Below, in pieces: positions 56,240-64,000 of a stretch of 64,000 bases of DNA. How positions within the stretch are numbered: position 1 is the first letter of the stretch; each line of letters begins with the position of its first letter. The position numbers and the translations under genes are program-made. Under the pieces are notes generated by a model. The model was not told the origin of the DNA, made no database searches, and worked only from the letters and a program-made list of their open reading frames with translations. This stretch comes from Budorcas taxicolor (Eukaryota > Chordata > Mammalia > Artiodactyla > Bovidae). Location: contig NC_068910.1 in assembly GCF_023091745.1 (NCBI RefSeq), forward strand, positions 179,979,170-180,043,169, in the 5' to 3' direction.

Positions 56240-57893
56240 ACAGGAAAAACAGACAGAAGTGATATGGAACTAACAGAAGCAGAGGATATTAAAAAGAGGT
56301 GGCAGGAATACACAGAAGAACTACACCAAAAAAAGTCTTAATGATCTGAATAACCATGATGGTGTGATCACTCACTTAAAGCCAGACATTCTGGAATATG
56401 AAGTCAAATGGGCCTTAGGAAGTATTACTATGAAAAAAGCCAGTGGGGTTGATGGAATTCCTGCTGAGCTATTTCAAATCCTAAAAGATGATGCCGTTAA
56501 AGAGCTGCACTCACTATGCCAGCTAATTTGGAAAACTCAGCGGTGGCCGCAGAACTGGAAAAGGTCAGTTTTCATATCAAACCCAAAGAAGGGCAATGCC
56601 AAAGAATGTTCAGACTACTGTACAATTGCACTTATCTCACATGCTAGCAAGGTAATGCTCAAAATCCTACAAGCTAGGCTTCAACAGTACATGAACTGAG
56701 AACTTCCAGATGCACAAATTGGATTTAGAAGAGGCAGAAGAACTAGAGGTCAAATTGACAATATCTATTGGTTCATACAAAAGCAAGGGGAATTTCAGAA
56801 AAATATCTATTTCCAATTCACTGACTATGCTAAAGCCTTTGACTGTGTCGATCATAACAAACTGCAGAAAATTCTTAAAGAGATGGGAATAGCAGACCAC
56901 CTTACCTGTCTCATGAGAACCTGTATGTGGGTAAAGAAGCAACAGTTAGGACCAGACATGAAACAATGGACTGGTTCTAAATTGGGAAAGGAGTATGGCA
57001 AGGCTATATATTGTCACCTGCTTATTAAACTGAAGAGTCCATCACATGAAATGCTGGGCTGGATGAAGCTCAAGCTGGAATCAAGATTTCTGGGAGAAAC
57101 ATCAATAACGTCAGATATGCAGATGACACCACTCTAACGGCAGAAAGCAAAGAGGAACTAAAGAGCATCTTGATGAAGATGAAAGAGGAGAATGAAAAAG
57201 CTGGTTTAAAACTCAACCTTCAAAAAACGAAGATCATGGCATTTAGTCCCATCACTTCATGGCAAATAGATGGGGAAACAGTGGAAACAGTGACAGACTT
57301 TATTTTCTTGGGCTCCAAAATCACTGTGGACAGTGACTGCAGCCATGAAATTAAAAGAGGCTTGCTCCTTGGAAGAAAAGCTGTGACTAACCTAGACAGC
57401 ATATTAAAAAGCAGAGACATCATTTTCCTGACAAAGGTCTGTCTGGTCAAAGCTATGGTTTTTTCCAGTACTCATGTATGGATGTGAGAGTAGGACCACA
57501 AAGAAGGCTGAATGTCAAAGAATTGATGCCTTCAAACTATGGTGCTAGAGAAAACTCTTGAGAATCCTTTGGACAGCAAGGAGATCAAACCAATCAATCC
57601 TAAAGGAAATCAATGCTGAATGTTCATTGGAAAGACTGATGCTGAAGTTGAAGTTCCAATACTTTAGCCACCTAATGTGAAAAGCTGATTCATTATTAAA
57701 GACTCTGATGCTGGGAATGATTGAAGGCAGGAGGAGAAGTGGATGACAGAGGATGAGATGGTTGGATGGCATCACTGATTCAATGGACATGAGTTTGAGT
57801 AAATTCCAGGAGTTAGTGAAGGACAGGGAAGGCTGGTGTGCTGCAGTCCATGGAGTCACAAAGAGTCAGACACAACTGAGAGACTGAACGACA
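56240..57893 (+). mobile_element. BovB LINE, older diverged copy
   Basis: The sense copy of about 1.65 kb starts near AAACAGACAGAAGTGATATGG (linker before RT) and ends GACACAACTGAGAGACTGAACG. Compared with the copies at 33.4 and 61.4 kb it differs at many more positions, so it is an older insertion. Confidence 0.92.
56364..57487 (+). pseudogene. Decayed BovB RT frame
   Basis: The fragments are 56364-56699 (KASGVDGIPAELFQ, SVFISNPKKGNAKECSDY; ends in a TGA at 56697), the 56710-57137 region, where motif A reads TDYAKAFDCVDH after frameshifts, and 57170-57487 (KTKIMAFSPITSW, DFIFLGSKI, DCSHEIKRGLLLGRK). Motif C (YADDTT) is still present near 57115. Several frameshifts make it non-functional. 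Confidence 0.85.
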
Positions 57894-58223
57894 ATAGAAA
57901 TAACAGTGAGTAAAGACAATGATAAATTATATTGGTAAATCAAATATTTTGTTTTTAAAAAATCTACTTGGTAGTGTTTGCTTACAAAAATAAATGAATA
58001 AATAGCTCAATTACTTTATAATAGGATAATAAAGGGCTTATTAACTGGTAAGTTAAAATATGGTGGGGTCCTTTTGCATCTTCAGGGGAAAGACTGAATT
58101 GTTGAATTAAGATTTGGTTAGAAAAATGTTAATGTTTTCTAAGAATTTAAGAATGGAATCTATTGATTCCAAATGAGCAAAGAAAAAACAAGCAGATTTG
58201 TCTTTAGAAAACTCTTTCATTCC
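57894..58223. other. Unrecognised spacer
   Basis: About 330 bases of AT-rich sequence without a visible feature. Confidence 0.45.
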
Positions 58224-58236
58224 AAAGAAGCCCTAA

Positions 58237-58459
58237 AGGGACTTCCCTGGTGGTCCAGTGATTAAGAATCTGTCTTCCAATACAGAGGACGCAGCTTCAA
58301 TCCTTGGTCAGGGAACTAAGATCCTACATGCTGCAGGGCAAGTAAGCCTGTGCTCTGAAGCTCATGTGCTGCAACAGAGAGCACATGTGCCACAGCTGAG
58401 GACTGACACAGCCAAAAATAAATAGAATGATGGATAAATTAAAAATTAAAAAGAAAAAC
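58237..58459 (+). mobile_element. CHR-type tRNA-derived SINE with TSD
   Basis: GGGACTTCCCTGGTGGTCCAG, GGTCAGGGAACTAAGATCC, ACATGCTGCAGGGCAAGTAAG and CAGCCAAAAATAAATAGAATG are diagnostic of the CHR-type SINE shared by ruminants, hippos and whales. AAAGAAGCCCTAA (58224-58236) and AAAGAAGCGCTAA (58460-58472) flank it with one mismatch. It has no BovA part, unlike Bov-tA. Confidence 0.93.
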
Positions 58460-58689
58460 AAAGAAGCGCTAACAGCGGGGGAAAAAAGAAACAAGAACAA
58501 AAAGGAAAACTGACAAGAAATTTACCTATTAAAAGGGAAAGATTATCATCTTGGATAAATTTTAAAATCCACTCACTTGTAGTCATCCATAAGAGAGAAA
58601 AAAGATGAAAAGAATAAAGCCATACTTGTATTCCACTCTCAATCTGAAATTAAATACTGTTGATAGAATTGAAATCTTTGTACAGAATT

Positions 58690-59625
58690 TGCTTTGACAG
58701 CATGCTGCTCAACAACCCACCCTCTCCTGAAATATTCATTCAACCTCTCTTCATATTTTTATGGACTTATTTGTATGACTGCATCCCTGAACAATATATT
58801 TATTATTTTAAACTTAATATGGATGGGAATACTATATCAAGTCTTCTACAACAGCTTGCTTCAACATTATATTTGTGAGATTCATATATATGGGCTTTTT
58901 CATTGTCGCTGATGAATAGTATTCTATTGTTTGAAAACATAATTTTTCATGCTGAATATTTAGGGGATTTTTCTCCAAGTTTTTGTGATAAATGCTGCTA
59001 TAAGTTTTCTTGTACAAATTTCCTTCCTCACATATATAAGAAGTCCACTGGAGCATATACCAAAGAGTGAAACTTGGTTTATGACACACATTTATATACT
59101 CAGCTTTACTACATTTCATCAAATTGTGCTCCAGTGTAGATATCCCAGAATAATCTGGGTCCCACCACCAGCAATGAGAATTCCCATTAATTTGCCTTCC
59201 CATTAATTTGGTATTGCAAGACTGCTTAGTATTTATCAAACTTATTGGTGTGAAATAGTTTCTAGTTGTGATTTTTATTTGCATTTTCTTGTATTTCAAT
59301 GAGTTTGAGCATCTTTTATGCTGTGTTTATTGGCCAGTTGGTTTTTCTACTTTATGCATTTCCTTTTCATATCTTTTGTCCATTTTCTCTTTGGTTTGTG
59401 ACTGTGTGTATTTTCCTTTAGTAAGAAATCACTATATATTCTGAATGATAATTCTTTGTGGAATTTATGCACTTTGAATAAATTTTCTGTTATTTTTTCA
59501 CTTTCCTTGTGAGATCAAAATTTCTTAATATTAGCATCATCTAGTTTTTCAATCTTTCCTTGAATAAGATATTCTTTTAGAGTCTTAAAATTCGTCCTTA
59601 GATCAAGATCCTAAAGGCAAGTTTG
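58690..59625 (-). mobile_element. Old L1M-type LINE, antisense
   Basis: The antisense order ATGCTGCTATAAGTTTTCTTG, ATACCAAAGAGTGAAACTTG, AATTGTGCTCCAGTG, GTGTGAAATAGTTTCTAGTTG and CAATGAGTTTGAGCATC matches an ancient L1 ORF2-end/3' UTR. It is long but very diverged. The overlapping 155-codon minus-strand frame at 58832-59299 has no L1 ORF2 features and looks like chance. Confidence 0.72.
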
Positions 59626-60239
59626 CCATATTTTCTTTAAAATGGCTAAGCTTTGGTGTGTTACATTTAGGTTCTTTGATACACCTGCAGCAATGGTCAA
59701 TGCAGAATTCTTACTTAGGCAGATGTTATGAGCACAGAAGAAAAGTCTGTTGGGGAGGGAATAGTCTTCTCCATTATCTTACTGATTCATGTCCAAGGCC
59801 TGCAGCTCTTTGTGATCTACTCTCCCCTTTCTTACACAGGGTTACTTCCTATGGCAAGCACGCTTCTGGAGTTCTTGGTTATTGTTCAAAGTTTGCTCCC
59901 TCATAACACTACATCCCTTCTCTCCATTAGCCTCTGGTAATTGATCACTCGTAAGATGGCACCCTCTTTTCTCAGGACAATCCATTGTACTAACTTTCGA
60001 GGAAAGACTTTACTCAGGGATTTCTGATCCTGCCTATAGTGTGACCTACTCAGTAGTTTTATCCATCAAATTAAACAAAAGAAAAGAGGAAAGTAAACTC
60101 ATCAGTTTAAACTCTACATTAAAGTGATGTGCTCCACTCTACAACCATGGATGCTTTGACCAGCTAATAAATATATATTACTTACTTTCAGTCAATCCAC
60201 ACTTTAATGAATCTTATTTTTATGTTATGTTTATATACG
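59626..60239. other. About 600 bases without recognised features
   Basis: Two overlapping plus-strand frames of 70-82 codons (59658-59940) lack any motif. No repeat was recognised. Confidence 0.45.
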
Positions 60240-60415
60240 TATGTGCTCAGTGGTGTCTGACTCTTTGCAGCTCTATAGACTGTAGCCCGTCAGGCTGCTC
60301 TGTCCATGGAATTTTTCAGGCAAGAATACTGGAGGGGGTTGCCATTTCCTTCTCCTGGGGGATCTTCCTGACCTAGGGATCAAACCCATGTTTCCTATGT
60401 CTCCTGCTTTGGCAG
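60240..60415 (-). mobile_element. Bov-tA SINE, antisense part of a palindromic arrangement
   Basis: The reversed tail TATGTGCTCAGTGGTGTCTGAC, body GGAATTTTTCAGGCAAGAATAC and B-box region GGGATCAAACC run to CTGCTTTGGCAG. The tRNA head is cut short. Confidence 0.88.
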
Positions 60416-60424
60416 CTGGATTTG

Positions 60425-60462
60425 GGGTTGCAAAGAGTCGGACATGACTGAGCAACTAATCC
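60425..60462 (+). mobile_element. Bov-tA 3' tail, sense, facing the preceding copy
   Basis: GGGGTTGCAAAGAGTCGGAC and GACTGAGCAACTAATCC are the SINE 3' end in sense orientation. With 60240-60268 they form an inverted repeat around the partial body. Confidence 0.85.
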
Positions 60463-60508
60463 ACAAACCACCACCACATATATATTTTCTTTTAGTTATA
60501 TATGTTAT

Positions 60509-60580
60509 GGCCTTCCCAGATGGCCTAGTGGTAAAGAACCCACCTACCAAAGCAGGAGACATAAGGGATGCGAGTTCAAT
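60509..60580 (+). mobile_element. Bov-tA tRNA-derived head only
   Basis: GGCCTTCCCAGATGGCCTAG, GGTAAAGAACCCACCTACC and GCGAGTTCAAT represent the 5' ~72 bases. The BovA body is missing, so this is a 3'-lacking fragment, which is unusual for a retroposed element. Confidence 0.8.
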
Positions 60581-60622
60581 ATATATAATATTTATGTTAT
60601 TTACCAAATATATATATATTAA

Positions 60623-60812
60623 GGTTTCCCTGGTGGCTCAGACATTAAAGAATCTGCCTGCAATGCAGGAGATCTGGGTTTGATCCCTGGGTTGGGAAGA
60701 TCCCGTAGAGAAGGGAACAGCTACCCACTCCAGTATCCTTGCCTAGAGAATTACGTGAAAAGAGAAGCCTGGCAGACTATAGTTCATGGGGTCACAAAGA
60801 ATATTATATCTT
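60623..60812 (+). mobile_element. Bov-tA SINE with ~35-bp TSD
   Basis: GGTTTCCCTGGTGGCTCAGAC, GGGTTTGATCCCTGGG and CATGGGGTCACAAAGAATATT are in order; the final ~25 bases of the tail are missing. The AT-rich flanks 60588-60622 and 60813-60847 match at 31 of 35 positions. Confidence 0.9.
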
Positions 60813-60847
60813 ATATTTATGCTGTTTGCCAAATATATAAATATTAA

Positions 60848-61430
60848 CATGGACAAAAATCCCTGTTGTAATGTTGAGTTCCATCTTTAAAACTAAATTT
60901 GGTTATAGATAGTAAAAAATAAATTTCCTAAATTGAGCTCCCTCAAATTGATGTGCTTCCTTTTTCTCTCCTACTTACCAGGAGTTCATTACTGGGGTTC
61001 ACTTGGCTTCCTCATGTAAGTTTATCCCCATTAGAGGAGTACTCATGTTGTTGAGGGCTTTGTGTCATGAACACAGAGGTTAATATGGCACCCATGTTCT
61101 TTATGTTACAAGTCAAGGCCACTTTGTTGACAGTCAAACCAGGTCATTGGAAATACTGGGGTTAGAATTCCTGGTTTTACCAAGTCAGCTCAGCTTAATT
61201 TATGCCTTTTTATTACCAACCAGGGAAAGGGAGTTGAAATTTTTTTCAACTCTTTTTACTCAAATAAAAAAAAAAAATCAAGCATTCTAGAGAGGGTAAG
61301 GAGTCAAATATGTGAAACTTTGAGATAAACGCAACAAACTGATTTTCAATGCATTCTATGTGCTTACAAGTCAGAGAATGAGGACAATTTGTACAATTTA
61401 GGAATATCTGCTAGGAGGAGAAATGCATTT
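60848..61430. other. About 580 bases without recognised features
   Basis: No gene or repeat was recognised. Confidence 0.45.
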
Positions 61431-61444
61431 TGTATTCACTTCAT

Positions 61445-63689
61445 AACACAGGAGGAGACTCTACATATGGACATCACCAGATGGTCAACACTGAAATCAG
61501 ATTGATTATATCCTTGCAGCCAAAGATGGAGAAGCTCTATACAGTCAGCAAAAGCAAGACCAGGAGCAGACTGTGGTGAACTCCTTATTGCCAAATTCAG
61601 ACTTGAAGAAAGTGGGGAAAACCACTAAACCATTCAGGTATGACCTAAATCAAATCCCTTATGACTATACAGTGGAAGGGAGAAATAGATTTAAGGGACT
61701 AGATCTGATAGACAGAGTGTCTGATGAACTATAGATGGAGGTTCATGATATTGTACAGGAGACAGGAATCAAGACCATCCCCAAGAAAAAGAAATGCAAA
61801 ACAGCAAAATGGCTGTCTGGGGAGGCCTTACAAATAGCTGTGAAAAGAAGGGAAGTGAAAAGCAAAGGAGAAAAGGAAAGATATAAGAATCTGAATGCAG
61901 AGTTCCAAAGAATAGCAAGGAGGGATGAGAAAGCCTTCCTCAGCGATCAATGCAAAGAAATAGAGGAAAACAATAGAATGGGAAAGACTAGAGATCACTT
62001 CAAGAAAATTAGAGATACTAAGGGAACATTTCATGCAATGATGGGCTCGATAAAGAACAGAAATGGTAGGGACCTAACAGAAGCAAAATATATTATGAAA
62101 GAGGTGGCAAGAATACACAGAAGAACTGTACAAAAAAGATCTTCATGACCAAGATAATCACGATGGTGTGATCACTCACCTAGAGCCAGACATCCTGGAA
62201 TGTGAAGTCAAGTGGGCCTTAGAAAGCATTACTATGAACAAAGTTAGTGGAAGTGATGGAATTCCAGTGGAGCTATTTCAAATCCTGAAAGATGATGCTG
62301 TGAAAGTGCTGAACTCAATATGCCAGCAAGTTTGGAAAACTCAGCAGTGGCCACAGGACTGGAAAATGTCAGTTTTCATTCCAATCCCAAAGAAAGGCAA
62401 TGCCAAAGAATGCTCAAACTACCACACAATTGCACTCATCTCACATGCTAGTGAAGTAATGCTCAAAATTCTCCAAGCCAGGCTTCAGCAATATGTGAAC
62501 TGTGAACTTCCTGATGTTCAAACTGGTTTTAGAAAAGGCAGAGGAACCAGACATCAAATTGCCAACATCTACTGGATCATAGAAAAAGCAAGAGAATTCC
62601 AGAAAAACATCTATTTCTGCTTTATTGACTCCGCAAAAGCCTTTGACTGTGTGGATCCCAATAAACTGTGGAAAATTCTGAAAGAGATGGAAATACCAGA
62701 CCACCTAACCTGCCTTTTGAGAAACCTGTATGCAGGTCAGGAAGCAACAGTTAGAACTGGACATGGAACAACAGACTGTTTCCAAATAGGAAAAGGAGTA
62801 CGTCAAGGCTGTATAGTGTCACACTGCTTATTTAACTTCTATGCAGAGTACATCATGAGAAACACTGGACTGGAAAAGGCACAAATGGGATCAAGATTAC
62901 TGGGAGAAATATCAATAACCTCAGCTATGCAGATGACACCACCCTTATGGCAGAGAGTGAAGAAGAACTAAAGAGTCTCCTGATGAAAGTGAAAGAAGAG
63001 AGTGAAAATGTTGGCTTAAAGCTCAACATTCAGAAAACTAAGATCATGGCATCCAGTTCCATCACTTCACGGGAAATAGATGGGCAAACAGTGGAAACAG
63101 TGACTGACTTTATTTTTCTGGGCTGCAAAACACTGCAGATGGTGATTGCAGCCATGAAATTAAAAGACACTTGCTCCTTGGAAGGGAAGTTATGGCTAAC
63201 CTAGACAGCATATTAAAAGGCAGAGACACTACTTTGCCAACAAAGATCTGTCTAGTCAAGGCTATGGTTTTTCCTGTAGTCATGTATGGATGTGACAGTT
63301 CGGCTATAAAGGAAGCTGAGCAATGAAGAATTGATGCTTTTGAACTGTGGTGTTGGAGAAGACTCTTGCGAGTCCTTTGGACTGCAAGGAAATCCAACCA
63401 GTCCATCCTAAAGGAGATCAGACCTGGGTGTTCATTGGAGGGAATGATGTTGAAGCTGAAACTCCAAAACTTAGCTGACTCATTTGAAAATACCCTGATG
63501 ATGCGAAAGATTGAGGGCAGAAGGAGAAGGGGACAGCAGAGGATGAGATGGCTGGATGGCATCACCGATACAATGGACATGGGTTTGGGTGGACTCCGGG
63601 AGTTGGTGATGGACAGGATGGCCTTGCGTGCTATGGTTCATGGGGTCCCAAAGAGTCCTACATGACCAAGCGACTGAACTGAACTGAGC
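61445..63689 (+). mobile_element. BovB LINE, long copy with TSD
   Basis: The sense copy of about 2.25 kb runs from the endonuclease end (CACAGGAGGAGACTCTACATATGG) to the GACTGAACTGAACTGAG tail. TGTATTCACTTCAT (61431-61444) and TGTATTCTCCTCAT (63690-63703) are a target duplication with two mismatches. Low divergence places it with the 33.4-kb copy among the younger insertions. Confidence 0.94.
61735..63204 (+). pseudogene. Broken BovB reverse transcriptase frame
   Basis: A TAG at 61732 replaces the Trp codon before MEVHDIVQETG. Open pieces follow at 61735-62148 (linker), 62168-62971 (267 codons) and 62947-63204. The 267-codon piece has VSGSDGIPVELFQ, motif A CFIDSAKAFDCVDPNKLW and motif B GVRQGCIVSHCLFNFY. 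A 1-base deletion near 62885 shifts the frame, and motif C YADDTT at 62926 lies in the next frame, intact. Motif B has Pro to His (SHCL for SPCL). Confidence 0.9.
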
Positions 63690-63703
63690 TGTATTCTCCT
63701 CAT

Positions 63704-64000
63704 CCTTTGCACCTCTTACAGTTCAGTTTTACTAATTAAATTCCAGGAAGCAGAGAAAAAATAGAAGTTGGGTGGAGATACTTGGAAGACAATATCATAA
63801 GGGATTCAGAATGAATCATGTAGGAAAAAGTACAGCTCCGGAAGAGGTAGGATATAAACTGAAGCTGTTTTCTTAATTGGCCTGAAGAAATCTTAGATCC
63901 TAGAGGGACTTTCTAGAAGTAAAGATAAAAGATACTTAGTTCCGTTACTGCATCTCTGAGGATAATATCTGATGAGGTGATAATAGAGGAGTGAAAAGGG
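63704..64000. other. End of window, no feature recognised
   Basis: About 300 bases of AT-rich sequence without a visible gene or repeat. Confidence 0.45.

Noticed and set aside
58832..59299. A 155-codon minus-strand open frame as a possible gene
   Set aside because: It overlaps a very old antisense L1M. It starts at a chance ATG, is lysine/asparagine-rich from AT-rich DNA, and shows no recognisable domain.
1..64000. A new multi-gene biological system or operon-like cluster
   Set aside because: No host gene is visible. All coherent coding remnants belong to BovB or L1, and the arrangement is explained by retrotransposon insertion and decay.

Overview
The window is nuclear, non-coding DNA from a ruminant, probably a bovid (cattle, sheep, goat, buffalo type) or close pecoran relative. 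The repeat content shows this. There are about fifteen BovB (RTE-clade) LINE fragments, many tRNA-headed Bov-tA SINEs, Bov-A2 dimeric SINEs, a CHR-type SINE and young ruminant-type L1 3' ends. These sit on a background of old placental repeats: L1M, L2, MIR, MER5A, a Tigger-like element and MLT1. I found no intact host protein-coding gene, no tRNA or rRNA gene and no CRISPR array. The base composition is AT-rich, as in an intergenic or long intronic region. All long open frames that make sense are decayed BovB endonuclease/reverse-transcriptase frames.

Layout. 1-9.8 kb: Bov-A2, BovB, Bov-tA and L1 fragments, then a nearly complete BovB (3988-6670) and a BovB whose 5' part is inverted (7132-9763). 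9.8-19.5 kb: mostly unrecognised sequence, with an L1 split by two BovB insertions (12.3-14.7 kb), MER5A and a Tigger-like element. 19.5-25 kb: the densest nest. It holds an L1 interrupted by two BovBs, one of which is itself interrupted by a young L1, then an MLT1 LTR split by BovB, then an L1M split by Bov-tA and BovB. 25-33 kb: old L1 fragments carrying Bov-tA and Bov-A2 insertions, plus a repeat-poor island at 28.6-29.6 kb. 33.4-35.6 kb: the BovB with the longest open RT frame. 36-42 kb: mostly unrecognised sequence with L2, L1M and an L1 5'-end-like fragment. 42-50 kb: three more BovBs and a Bov-tA with an internal 30-bp minisatellite. 50-61 kb: L1, L2, Bov-tA, CHR and an old BovB. 61.4-63.7 kb: a last long BovB.

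By my fragment boundaries BovB alone covers about 20 kb (roughly 31%) of the window. Nesting order gives a relative chronology: old L1M, MLT1 and MER5A first, then BovB and Bov SINEs, then young L1. BovB supplies RT and endonuclease; Bov-A/Bov-tA SINEs share its 3' end and are thought to be mobilised by it, so these families form one parasitic system. None of the copies here looks competent.

I did not find a new biological system. The points most worth a second look are structural: twin-primed BovB and L1 insertions, unusually long target-site duplications, a minisatellite born inside a SINE, a tiny antisense BovB-tail insertion inside another BovB, and one repeat-poor island.
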